A DNA stretch of 64,000 nucleotides. Origin: Sipunculus nudus. Taxonomy: Eukaryota; Annelida; Sipuncula; Golfingiida; Sipunculidae. The stretch covers positions 57,820,250-57,884,249 of the forward strand of contig CM049318.1 of assembly GCA_026874595.1 (NCBI GenBank), written 5' to 3'. Under the pieces are notes generated by a model. It was not told where the DNA came from and did not search any database. It saw only the letters and a program-made list of their open reading frames with translations. The translations under genes were made by a program, and so were the position numbers. Positions 33,111 through 44,745 of the stretch are shown here, piece by piece. The first letter of the stretch is position 1. The number at the start of each line of letters is the position of its first letter.

Positions 33111-33475
33111 TGGCATTAAACTGAATGGTTCTTGAGATAATGTGCCGAAAATGAAATCCAAGATCGCGGCGAGGCGGGCATGTTGTAATTAAGAACGGGT
33201 TCTTGAAGCATTTTCCATAACAGGAATAAGGAGATAGCAAAATTCGATAGCGCGCATTTCCGCTTGGAGGAATATCTTCAGTAACGTTTGCACGACAATA
33301 CCTTGAATGGTTCTTGAGAAAAAGCGCGCGAAGGAGCGTGTCGGGCGGACAGACGGAAAACCTGATTACTGTAGAGCGCCCACTGAGACGGGGCCTAATC
33401 AAGCAAAACTGTAAGTATGAATGATAACCCCTAGACTGGTACCTGCGCAGTTATGGTCCCATTACCATACCGGGC

Positions 33476-33610
33476 GGGGGGGGGGGGGGGGGGGGATTTG
33501 CCGGTTTGTAATCATAAAGTAAGGGGGTAACCTTAAAATCTAGTTCAGGCTACCCAAAGGGTAATTTGAAATCGATTTCGGATTACCTGGGTAACCTAGA
33601 ATGGCGGTAG
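33476..33610. repeat. GATTACC-type repeat with a 20-G run
   Basis: Twenty G (33476-33495), then GTAATTTGAAATCGATTTCGGATTACCTGGGTAACC. Same family as 28942-29160 and 55890-56060. Confidence 0.55.
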
Positions 33611-34499
33611 TTGAAATATTTAACGATTTTACCGCATGACTCTACTCTCCTAAGCCAGCGGTCGCATTCCATCCCTGGTTATCCTTTTCATTGTACGCAT
33701 GAAATAGATTGCCATGAATGGAATGCGACCACTGCGTGAAGCATGTAGGCTGTATCCTTTACTAACTATCCGGGTATAGTTCAGCAATCAATTTCCAACT
33801 CTGGCCCAACTCTCCTGTATATTTTGCACGTAACTTTTTTGCCATGAAAATCCCTTATGAATATCTAGTTGCCGTATTTCTGCATATATTTTCGTCATAT
33901 TGGAGTTCAACACATTCGTTAAATTTATAACGCGCTTACAACATTCAACTCCATTAATCCTCACACGTCTTCTTAAATGAAACTGCAGTTCCTGTTTAGG
34001 AGAATAACTGTTCTGGAAACACCGGAAATTGAAATTATTTCTTGCGCAGCCAAAATGGATGTCACATGACAAGAAAAGAAAGAAATTTGTTTTTAATGCC
34101 ACTATAAATTTCCTGCAAAGTCCCCCAGGCTAAGAACATCATATGATTTCAAAGACAAGAGCAGCTCTTACCCGTCACTTGGGTGCTAATAATAGTTTGC
34201 ATTTTTACATTAATAATCACTAATTTTACCATAAATCCCAAAAACCCATCGATTTCCCAACCTCCCGAGCCGCTCTGATACATCATGGCGGAAACGCCAA
34301 GAAGACTGTCACGCAAACGTTACATTCTGGGCAATAAACACTAGTCGTTTCCAAGGAAACTTAGGATATTATTAGCTTCGATCGCACAAAGAATTACACA
34401 TCGTTATAAATAAACGAAATTTATCATGAAAAGTTCAAGGGCATTTCAAGCGATTGTAAAAGTCGTGAGTTGGTTTGTTTGTTTGTTTGAATATGCGCG
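33611..34499. other. Intergenic, nothing recognised
   Basis: No supported gene; the 104-codon minus frame at 34102-33788 shows no family signature. Confidence 0.3.
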
Positions 34500-34760
34500 G
34501 TAGGGACTAGTTTAACCTTTGTGGATGCTTTCTCAGAAATGTTCGCTCGATGAAATTATTCAGGCAGATTCGATCGACTGAGTAAGTTGGCGCCCGTCAG
34601 TTACTGGTATTCCGTCATCATTGACCAAAACAGATAACTGGGATTGGCCTTTTTTGCTGAGAAAATGTGAGGGGGCAATCCGCGGGACAGAAACCCCTCC
34701 CCTGTAATGAGGACCCCACCTGAAATCTCCAGACACCCACTTATGCCAAATCAAAAACTC
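34500..34760. other. Unique GC-richer island
   Basis: Non-repetitive stretch of mixed composition. A 64-codon minus-strand frame lies in it without recognisable motifs. Confidence 0.2.
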
Positions 34761-35254
34761 ATTCTCTCAAAATACATTCTTTTTCTCACACCTAACACAT
34801 ATTATGAAATATATCTATAATCGTTGCGCGAATATAATTATTGTTCATGTTTCAACTTAACGTAATTAATAGTTTACGTTTGATTCAAACATTCAAAAAA
34901 ATATAATAGAATTAAATTTTTGACAATTGGCAAAGGCAATTGACGTAGGTCATATCCTCGATTTTCTCAGTTTGAGATGCACAATTGAAAGGTCAAGGAG
35001 AATATGACGAAACAATAAACTGTATGATTGAATTAACATATAAAATGAGAGGAATAAAAAGATCTTTGTCCTCGTTAAAACAAGAGTCTCACCCCAGGGA
35101 AAAGGTACATACAACTGGGATAGAATACGTGTATGACAAAAACATACAATTACGAGCCCTAAACGGGCTGCATGAACAGTTTCTGATAAGCAACATTATC
35201 TTTTTTATTCTTCATGGATTGTACAACTAGTTTTACTGATTCATACAAGGCACG
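34761..35254. other. Intergenic, nothing recognised
   Basis: AT-rich. An 81-codon frame at 34985-35230 has no signature and is not called. Confidence 0.3.
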
Positions 35255-35400
35255 CTCCATGGCTCAGACGGTGGCGTTCGGTTTTCTGTTTGGATTGAGG
35301 AAACAAGAGGACCCGGAGAAAACCACTGCCCTTTGAAGGGCACCAACAACGTGGAGTGCAAACCCGTTTCACCACTCAACTGTCCAGGCCCCAAAATCAA
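35255..35400 (+). repeat. Dispersed repeat fragment with GACCCGGAGAAAACCAC
   Basis: Contains GAGGAAAC, GACCCGGAGAAAACCAC and GTGCAAACCCG in order, a layout I associate with a common molluscan repeat. A related piece is at 3655-3810. Confidence 0.35.
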
Positions 35401-38400
35401 ACTAAAAATGTTAAGTGGGCCGAACCCTACATTAAACTTGAATGTGAGAAATAAGTTCTTTGCTAATATAAAAGCATGGGGAATTTGACAAAATTATACA
35501 GAAATGCACATAACCCAACTTAAGGAAAAATCCCCCTTAATATGAGAATGTGAAATGTGTGTACTTTGGCTTATATAAACGGCAATATAATTTTGACAAA
35601 ATATCCAAATGCAGTCAATAAAAATCAAAGTTGAGCAAAAAAAAAAAAAAGACATAAACCTAATCATGTAAGGAGACTATTAAGAGAAACATGTTTGCCT
35701 TGTTTGTTATGGATGGATCTCAATAACCCTTTTTGAGATGATTCATCACAAATGAAACATAAGGGTAAAATGATTATAAAAGACTAAAAAAATATTCAGG
35801 ATTGACCAATACCTGATCAGATTAAAGAGTCATATAGAATACATATCCATATTAATTAGAACCGTGGATGAGTAACAATTCTGTCATATATCGCGATAAT
35901 TATGAAATGCTTATAATTTAGAATTTAGAAATTAAAAAAAAATCCATATTTCATTCAAGTGTGACCATAACCTATTCAGCTCAGGAGATGCATGAGACTT
36001 GTTATTTCAAGGAACAAGTAAAAGCAAAACAAAGAAATATTTTATTAACCCCTTGCATGAGAATGATTTAAAAATGTAAAAAATCATAAAAAGTCGATAA
36101 ATCATAACATAACCATAACATAGTCAAGTTAGATTATAAAGCCGTTTCTACTACACGCAGGTCAATAAGTAAGACCTGTGTACAATAGGCACACAAACAC
36201 ACGTTAAATTTTAGCTAGTGGGTATTATTTTACTCACCTTGTTAAATCCCGCACGTGTCGAAACGCCGACAGGTCCAAACATTTCATTCGGTTCCTCCAG
36301 CTGTGTCGTTTTCATATTCTTGATGCGAAGTGTCACGAACAAGCTTTGATTTTCCGTTATCATTTCTTGTTGCAACCTGCATCAGCTATTCCGCGAAATA
36401 AGTTACTCTTCATTGCTCTTGCAATTGTTAAAAGAAATAACTTAAACATTGTACTTGGTTCTTCCAACTAAAAATAAGCTTCACAACTCAGAGAAAATTA
36501 CCAACAGAAAAAAAAACAAATTTACGGAAATGAGGTTACGCCTCATGGTCAACCTGAATAGGTTCTTTGACCCGCTGGACAGCCGGTGCTTGGTAGCAGG
36601 TACTTGACCAAAACACTTAACGCAGATTTTGATCATTTTTGCCAAACATAAAATCATCGGAAAATCAAAACTCAGGTGTTATACGTGGTTGTTTCTCAAA
36701 CGGTACATTTAAAGCTATAATTGTATTATATTTGCTCCTGAATTAGCTTGGTACACATGGTCTCAATTTTTTATACAGTTACAAAAGTTGCCAACCAGGT
36801 GCTTGACCAACTGGTAAACTTGCCCCGTTCTCGGGTTTAGTCGGATTTAGACGTGGTGAAGTGGTAAGCCCGGAGGCCTCTTTATAAAACAGTTACACCA
36901 AGAGGGTCACAAAGGCGCATACCTAAGCATGTTCTTAGGTCATCAAAAACGTTAAACGTATAATAGCTTTTACTTAGCTAATTAGCTGCAAGGTATTTGA
37001 AATAGGAAATATTTATAAAAATGTAGGGAATTTTCTTAGCTGTCAGAAAATGTATAATTCAAGGGGTCCCAAAGCAACAGACTGTTCAATGCAAAGGAAA
37101 AACTGAAACAAAGTCAGGTACGACTCGGAGACCAGTCCTGCCACCTTAAATTTGTAGCATTTGTCTTGCTTTTGATATCTCCATCATAGTTTCGATAATA
37201 TACATTTCAAAAATCTAATCTCTGAAGTCGTTATGAACCAAGCAAGTGCCTCTCAGGGGAAAAATGGTGAAATCTTTTAAAAATAGAAATTCGTTTTGTA
37301 TTTTGACAGATTAATCCCTTTAGATTTTTTATATAAAATCCGAGATCTAGAATCTTTAGTTATTATACAACAGGACGCCCGTGTTTATGTGTTATAGAGA
37401 GTACCATAATACTATCAGGCAAAAAGACAACAACAATAAAACTCACACAATGGGCTGGTAGGTCTTAGGCTATTGTATACCAACGATTAAAGACGCAGCA
37501 ATTATGTCTTATGTCTTTGTACCTGAACTGATAAAAAATTATAATTACCATGGATCTACAAAGTTACGCTGAGTTTGGTTTCATCGTTGAAAATTACAAA
37601 CGTAAAATGCAAAAATGGTTTTCCATTTAAACATTAAGGATTAAATTACTGTATCCGGTTTCTGAACTCAGAGACCACTACGTTCCTACACTGAACTTCT
37701 GAAGTTCTCGGATTTCGTTAGCATCATGGTGTGTGTATGGATTAGGCGACTGTAACAATTCAAATCTTAGTCATTGTAAATTGTGAACGATCATTTTCAA
37801 TAATAGCATGTTACGGGACTTCGGGACTTCGGCCGGGTTTGTGCTGGACGAGATTTCCATGGCCCAGGATCACTTGCGTAGTTTCTGGTAGATGGCGCCG
37901 TGATAGAGGCTTCGCGAGTTGATGTCAAATTGCTCATAATATGTTGGGGAATGGAAAATGATCCCCCTTAAGACACACACGGCTCCATTTTTGACACTAC
38001 AAGACCAGAAACTGGATGTTGTTGAGCTGTTTTTTTTTATAGTAAATTACCAGTCTACTTTGCTGATATGCGGATGGTTCTTCTAAGCACCGGTCAAGTG
38101 GCGTCGGTCTCTCATTTTGTTGTGTTCTTTGGAATTTTGTTGTGGATTTGCTAAATAGTGGGCAGATTTGACATCACATACATATGCCATATTTATTTTA
38201 TCTCTTTTACCGGTGAAAGTTCCTTTTCTTTAAATATTGTGCATTGCTTCTCTCTGTGCTGATGATCGTCACGAGATTTTCATGAGTCTCTTCTCTGTCT
38301 TCTGATGATATTATCCGGGCAAGGGTGTAGCAAAAGGCCTGCCCTTCCACGGGCCTTTATAGTATGCCATACGTTCACTACTTCAGACTACATTATCTGA

Positions 38401-38690
38401 ATATTAGAATTATGCAGTCAGAACCCAGGCATGGGTTTCTGGTTAAAATGCAATTCGAATAATATGTCACATTTATTCGAAAATAAAGGTTGGGTTGTAA
38501 AGCACATTTCTTAATCATTGCAGGAGGGCACTATTGTACATTTTATTATTAAATTACGATAACAACTTTATGAGATCAGGGAACAACATGATTATAACAA
38601 AATTATTTTGCTAAACAGGTAAAGCACATCATAACAAAATTCAATTTATTTTCTTGAAAGAAATGACACCGGTGTTCAAAATCAGTAAAT
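35401..38690. other. Long intergenic stretch, nothing recognised
   Basis: About 3.3 kb of AT-rich sequence with no frame of 60 codons or more on either strand and no obvious repeat structure. Confidence 0.45.
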
Positions 38691-38699
38691 TTCTACCGA

Positions 38700-39060
38700 A
38701 ATCAAAATACAAATGTTTGATGTAGGGGCAGTGCGTCACATTGACATGCGCGCTGACTGAGAAACCATCTTATTAGTCAAAGTGAAAGAATATAATTAAC
38801 CATTGCCGCTGTAGAGAATTTCCGGATATGAAGAAACAAAATGATGACCAATGAAGGTCATATAACCTACGCATGTTTGTTAACGGGAAACTTGTTCCGC
38901 CAACGGAAGTCTTCAGAACCGCTAATGATCACAGAATTATTTATCATTTTTATCTCTCATGAAACAAAGAAACGCCTCCGCTCTTAGTTTCCGAGCATCC
39001 GCTCTGGAGCTTTGCTTATTTAGCTAAATTAAATTGATTTGTTTACCGGTGTTCTTGCTG
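38700..39060. other. Unique island, possible regulatory element
   Basis: Non-repetitive, with ATAATTAACC, GCTAATGATC and AGCTAAATTAAATTGATTTG words. No coding capacity. Confidence 0.2.
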
Positions 39061-39220
39061 AACCTATGAAGTAACAACAGGAAGCTATGAAGTAACAAAA
39101 AGGGGTGCTTTAATTTACTTTAATTGGATTAGAGTACACTATACCATTCTTTTCAAACGGATTTACATATGAACTGACTTTAAACAATAGGGAGATTCGG
39201 TCTCCTAAAGGTGCGTAATA

Positions 39221-39310
39221 CAGGGGGGGGGGGGGGGAGGGGGTATATATCCCCCATCTTTAAAAAGTGGGGATGTTCAAATGTAATCACCCCCACCATT
39301 TATATTCAGG
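39221..39310. repeat. Poly-G element with TATATATCCCCC
   Basis: CA, then 15 G (39223-39237), A, five G, then TATATATCCCCC and a downstream ATCACCCCCACC. The same GGGGG-TATATAT layout occurs at 4306-4325 and a similar GGGGGGATATCCCCC at 498-521. Confidence 0.5.
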
Positions 39311-40389
39311 GAAATAATAATTTATATATTGAATTTAAAATATAATTATATTGATACTTATAGACTTTGGTTCCATTTCTGAGTTTAATATGAAATATTG
39401 GATATCTTAACCTGGTTTAGGATTAACCTATACTGAAAATATAATACCTTACTTTTTAAAACCTTTTACTAAATTGATATGTATTATAAATGTGTCACAC
39501 AGACGGTAAAAGGCGCTTTGGACATGAGAGAGTACAGCACTTGGAAGAGATATGTAGCTAAAAAGTTCTATTTGAATGTCTTCATTAATTTTATATGTTC
39601 CTAAACGTTTTAAGGTAGTGAGTTTAAGGTTATATGAATGTACATTTTCAGGAACGTTCTGGTTTCATGGCTCAATTAAAAGGGAATTTAGGTTGTTTTT
39701 TCGTGAACAGGTGCGATTACATTTCTCAAGATCTCATAGGTCAGAGCTCCATATTTCCTTGATCGTAAATCCAGCATTCTTTGCTAGTCAACAAGTTTAT
39801 TCGTGCAAGGCATATTGCAACTAAATGAAAATACCATCACGCGAAACATGACGTCAGGCCTGTATGCACATTTAATTTCCTTCAACACACGTCAGGGGAC
39901 AACGACGTCTGGTATGGCTTTATTACTTAAGTGTTCATAGGTGATTTTTTGGAGAAAAGATTTCCCGTTCTCAGGGGTCCAGTTATATACCTCATTATTT
40001 TGTTAGAGGTACAATTGCAAATGCAGACTCTATTTACCTGAGTAAGTCAGGATCCTTATAACCAAACAATATGACTGTTAGAATTTTTAAATGTTTGCTA
40101 CCTTTCCATTTTTATATACCGTACGTACTATACACATCAGCAAAGACTGGTACCCCAACATGAGAGGATATAACGTGTATATATGCAAAAGCTGATCGCT
40201 TTTCGCTATGATGTTTAATGGAATACTACTGGACAATATAAGCTCTTGGTGAGGTCCGTGCCGCTTGTTATGGAGTATCCTTTCCGTCCTTTGCTGAATC
40301 CCTCGGCGGGCAGCGTCTGGTTCACGCATGGAAAACTCGGTTCAGCAGAAAAGCCCAGACGGGGATTTGAGGCAACAATAAATCACGCT
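39311..40389. other. Intergenic, nothing recognised
   Basis: AT-rich; small frames at 39576-39824 (+) and 40329-40087 (-) show no signature. Confidence 0.3.
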
Positions 40390-41060
40390 TTGGCACACGC
40401 AATTTCCTAAACGATTGGCCACAACAATCCCCCTGGTACAATGTGCTGTAGAATATTTGTTGTATTCACCCTCGGCTTATGCTTGGATTCGCGGACCGGC
40501 AAATCGCTCAGAATGGCAGGAAAGCGGTGCACGGTTCCAGAAAGCCCTGTGGAACTGCTTCTGGGTCTTGTACTGGGCTTTCCATTATTCGTATACATTT
40601 GTCAGGGCAGCGAGGTAAACCAATTGAGAGGACAGTGAAGACGCTTGAATTTGGTATGGACACTGTTAATGGACACGGCATTACCAAGTCCATGATGTAA
40701 CGCGACATAAATGAGACAAGGACCGAGAGATCTGTTCAAAACACCCATAAAGCCGCCTTACAAGGCCCTTCAGACTTTGCAGTTAATTAGTTCTCGCCCG
40801 GAGTCACGCTAGGCGAGAATAAGAAGCGTGAACTATATGGTGCCGTGAGCCAGAGACAGGAATTCTACACTGCACAAAGGAAAACCTCACACTGCGTGGA
40901 GTTGATTGTTTTCTTTATCCCCACAGTTAATGTTGGGACACAGCTATTCTGTGCTATTTATGCCCAACAAAACCATGATAAATACAAACAGTTAGATTCA
41001 CCTAATTACAGAAACCCCGTATAAATAAAGCCGCTAATGTCAACAGCGCGGAATAATACA
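40390..41060. other. Unique GC-richer island, open in several frames
   Basis: Five overlapping frames of 63-73 codons occur on both strands between 40407 and 40708, which is a composition effect. The island has CAGTTAATTAGTT (about 40780) and few simple repeats. It may be regulatory; a diverged exon cannot be excluded. Confidence 0.2.
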
Positions 41061-41235
41061 TAATAAATGGATGAACATGCTTCATTTCAAAGGGAAGAGG
41101 CCACATCAGATATTTGCTGCAAAACAGGAATCTTCAGCTCTCATATACCATTACTAGGCAAAACGTGCTATTTTATTTCATGATAAAGCCTTTATAAACT
41201 GTTCTTTGAACACATACACATCGCAATACCCTTTT
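41061..41235. other. Intergenic, nothing recognised
   Basis: Short AT-rich spacer. Confidence 0.3.
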
Positions 41236-41320
41236 TAGGCTCAGATGACTGCAAGTCATCTTAACCATAAGGATGGATTTTTTTTTCTCGTCGCATGCCC
41301 GTCTGGCCGTAAAAATCATA
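41236..41320 (+). repeat. Diverged AGCTCA-type repeat fragment
   Basis: TTTTTAGGCTCAGATGACTGCAAGTCATCT followed by CGTCGCATGCCCGTCTGGCCG resembles the layout at 24733. Confidence 0.3.
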
Positions 41321-42810
41321 TCCGTTAAAAATCATAGGAAAAATCATAAATTCCAGGAAGATCCTTGTGAATCCGCCGTATATACCTAGAATGAGGTCTT
41401 AGTGACCTATATTCTACAAAATTTAATTCAAAAACATGATTTAGGGCACATGAAAGTCAGGATTTTCCTTGTGTCAATATAGTTGCTGACTACATATCTT
41501 GTGTTCGTTCATGATACCTATATATTTACCAATCAAAATCTTAAGATTACAAAAATGCAATAAATGGACCATGATTCAACGATTTTGGAGATGATCAAAA
41601 GTCAGCTCTTCCAGCCAGATCAAAGGCGGCTCCAATTAAGGGCCTTGTTTATGGAAAAATTACAGGGGGATCAGAAGAAGCCCCTAATCTCTGAAAAGCC
41701 CCCCCCCACCCCCCTTATGACAAAATCCTTGTTCCAGAAATGAACATCTTCTTCACTCCCATCAATTAGTATGAAATATAATTTCATGACTTCATCATAC
41801 GAAAATAATTTTGCCTTAATTATCAGTACTATATTATCAATAACCTACATTTGATTTAGACTGTTGAAAAAATGGTTTGCATTTTTTTGACAATTAAATG
41901 AACCAATTGACACATAAAAATACTATTTTTTTCAATATAATATGCATATATAATACCCCTACGGTAAACAGCCTATGGCTCCAATTCGGCCTGCACATGC
42001 ACGCAGGCAAGCAATCACTCCGTTCGGAAATTTACACGAAAGATTTCGCTCAATACCAGTGAATGACGACGGTCTCGACCAGGACATACATCCAACTTAT
42101 CTCCAAAATTTAATGGGCTCTTCCCTTGAAGTAAGAAAAATCCCCGGCAAAGTTTCATCAAAATCAGTCAAAACTATTTGAGTAAAGTTGCTAACAGGCC
42201 AACCAAACAACTGGGATGAAAACATATTAATTACCTGGTGTCGAAGATCATCGAGGTTTGGGTTATGGGAGCTGACGTTGTATCCTTTTTGTAGTTCTGA
42301 TTGTCCTTTGTGTTGGCATTTGGATTTAAATAGAATTCTTTGCAATCTGGTGGTGTTTTTCCGTTTCCACTGTACGTAGCTATGGTGACGACATTGTGTG
42401 TGAATATGCGCACCTGGCATTGGAGGATGAAAGTAACACCGGCCCGGACACTCCAGAGAGGAATTCTAGGATACTCCAGGACAGATCCACGTTTGTCCAG
42501 TTTGTTCTAATAATTTGGACTCTATTGATTAACACTTCAAGGAGGATAAGCAGGTTTAATAATTGACGTTTGGGAATAAGCGGAAAATATGTGTCATATG
42601 GATTTTAAAGGGTTAAGGCTTAAGGACGTTATTTTTCCAACTAAAATAAACCTCACCCACGTGCATAACGATTTAAAAGGGCTCCCAGTGGATTGCCTTA
42701 ATTATATTAATTGAGGAAGCTGTTAAGATAGCAAACCTAGGTTGGAACAAAGGGATATGCTATAAGCTATGAAGGGATGAAGACCAACATCAAATAAATG
42801 AACAAACCAC
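41321..42810. other. Intergenic with a C-run and CCTCCGCC-family fragment
   Basis: A nine-C run lies at 41699-41707, then ACCCCCC. CCCGGCAAAGTTTCATCAAAATCAGTCAAAAC (about 42145) belongs to the repeat family seen at 1279-1479. Overlapping frames near 42097-42420 lie on both strands and are not genes. Confidence 0.35.
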
Positions 42811-43197
42811 TTAATGCAGGCTGTTCACCTGTATTTTCTAATGAATTTCTGCGATTTCTGGCTTGTTATATGCACATATTCATGAACTGAAGGCAATTCC
42901 TGTTAAGAATTGTATCTACAAATAGTTACCTAAGGTGTTTGAGTGCAGACATGCGGAAGTTGAAAGGTCACTCTTGCAAAATGCAAACCTTTGGTTCATC
43001 TGCCTTGCCGCCAGTTGTCCTTGTTGAATATGTTTGGGTTATTTATGTGGGCCCCGTCATGCTGTAAAAACATGAATATAAACAAAACGAGTGCCCTGTG
43101 TGTGATGAAATCGTCTTTTTCTGGCCTATTTAAAATAGAAAGTTTCAATGGGTTGTAATTTTGGTAATAGCTGTCAGATACAGGAATAAGCTCTTAA
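42811..43197 (-). mobile_element. TTAA-bounded MITE, reverse orientation
   Basis: TTAA at 42811-42814 and 43194-43197. Reverse-complement match to 7196-7666, with CCGCCAGTTGTCC, ATAAACAAAACGAG and CTGTGTGTGATGAAATCG words. Confidence 0.6.
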
Positions 43198-43579
43198 AAC
43201 GTACAGGACAGCTACCATCAGTTGTCAAGGCAAATGACCGTCTTTCGCCTCAGGACAAGACACACCAGGCTGTACCAAAACATAATTTACGTCCATCCTT
43301 TATTAACGACTAGATGGTTCATCTATGTTCGCCAAGGCCACCCATATGACACACGCAATAGCTATTCCAAAAATAGGAATATATATCTGTAGGCAAGATA
43401 AATACTTATATTCTGAAAGGACCACTAGAATATATGTATACATATTGTATGTGAAATGTGCAAAGAAGCATTAAATTATAACTGAAATAATATCCGAGAA
43501 ATATTATTTGTATAAATTTGTTTACATTATGTTTGATGCGATTGTATACAAAACATATGAAATGTGTATTGTATGACCG

Positions 43580-43580
<1 letters not shown>
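43198..43580. other. Intergenic, nothing recognised
   Basis: AT-rich spacer before the TA microsatellite. Confidence 0.3.

Positions 43581-43640
<60 letters not shown>
43581..43640. repeat. (TA)n microsatellite, 30 units
   Basis: Sixty uninterrupted bases of TA. More irregular AT-rich palindromic sequence follows at 43735-43870. Confidence 0.95.
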
Positions 43641-43643
<3 letters not shown>

Positions 43644-43881
43644 CTACGGACTCTTGTGCGAATGACAGTATTTTAATTCTAGTTTTTGTAATTATTGTTC
43701 GAGACACAAAATGGTTTTTATTATGTTAAACAAAAATTAATATTATATACGACACTGTTATATTATATGATTATATATTGTTTTATAATATTATAATGTA
43801 TAATATATATTAATAGGATATATATTATATAATATGATACAATTATAATATAATATTTGATAAAAAATAATAAGACTCCTA

Positions 43882-44121
43882 TCACACCACACACGCAGCG
43901 GACGTATATTCCCGAGTTCTTTCACTCTGAAAAGTCCAAAATAACACTCGTTGTCTGAAATAAAAAAAACACAAGTTTATTCCGGTAACTTCCAATAATT
44001 GGCCCCCGCCGTCGTTGACTGTCTCCAATCTCACAATAACAACGTCTTCAACAAAGTACAAGTCACGTAATCTTCTAACGCCATGCTCGGCTGTAACTGT
44101 ATGTACTGTCTCCATGTCCAA
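43882..44121 (-). CDS. Doubtful small frame downstream of heat-shock elements
   Basis: A 79-codon frame beginning MDMETVHTVTAEHG. It lies in a non-repetitive block and starts about 150 bp downstream, on the minus strand, of the heat-shock-element cluster, with TATTAATA (44259-44252) in between. AATAAA and a TTTTTTTTATTTCAG acceptor-like sequence lie within it on the same strand, so the block could equally be a solo LTR or a spliced transcript. I recognise no domain. Confidence 0.12.
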   Translation of the reverse strand: MDMETVHTVTAEHGVRRLRDLYFVEDVVIVRLETVNDGGGQLLEVTGINLCFFYFRQRVLFWTFQSERTREYTSAACVV

Positions 44122-44274
44122 TAATGTCTTTGCGGTATTTTACAACTACATCCCGCTCGGTGTACACCTTATCTGTCGTTGAAAACACGACCCGTCACAA
44201 GTTGATGCTAGCTTCCAAATTCATTCACTGACTTATCGGCCTGACACCACCTATTAATATCTGGGTAGCCGAAA

Positions 44275-44399
44275 CTTCGAGAATCCTCGAGAAAGATCAG
44301 GTCTTTTCTCGTCAAGACTGCCACCCACGGGATTTTCTGGAATTTGCCTATTGGAAATTATACATTGCCTGAATTCTCTAGAACCTTCTGTAATCTTCA
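44275..44399. promoter_or_regulatory. Cluster of three heat-shock elements
   Basis: Heat-shock factor binds alternating nGAAn/nTTCn 5-bp units. 44275-44294 has four units (TTC, GAA, CTC, GAA; one mismatch). 44334-44343 has two perfect units (TTC, GAA). 44370-44399 has six consecutive units (GAA, CTC, GAA, TTC, TAA, TTC; two with single mismatches). The phasing within each array is exact. TATTAATA at 44252-44259 would suit minus-strand transcription. The target gene, if any, is unknown. Confidence 0.5.
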
Positions 44400-44655
44400 T
44401 TATAATAAATCATGGTACAGTAAGCCATTAGCTTACATAATAAACAAAATACTATTGAATAATCACCCAGCCTCCTTGGCACTGATGCAAACAGTTCGGA
44501 TGGCAACAACAATAAACATCTTTACCATTATTATCAACTCCGTCTCTCTGACTACACTTTATGATTTGGTGTTCCAAATTAATATAAACTGACCTGTTAA
44601 TGCACCGTATAAACTATGACATACATTTGGCGGGTAGCACATTTGTGTCAACAAC

Positions 44656-44745
44656 ACACATTAATAATTATGTTATACTCTGTTATATATTATATTATGT
44701 TACAATATATTATATTATATATATAATATATTATATTTTATATTT
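44656..44745. repeat. AT-rich palindromic tract
   Basis: Overlapping TATATTATATTATGT and ATATATAATATATTATA words that can fold on themselves; partner in style to 43735-43870. Together they bracket the block with the heat-shock elements. Confidence 0.5.

Noticed and set aside
33432-33444. Solo end of the TAGACTGGTACC foldback family (also at 30220 and 40145)
   Set aside because: Only 10-13 bp match and no partner arm or target duplication; could be chance.
40407-40708. Possible exon in the island at 40.4-40.7 kb
   Set aside because: Five mutually overlapping frames on both strands, with no recognisable protein and no clear splice pair.
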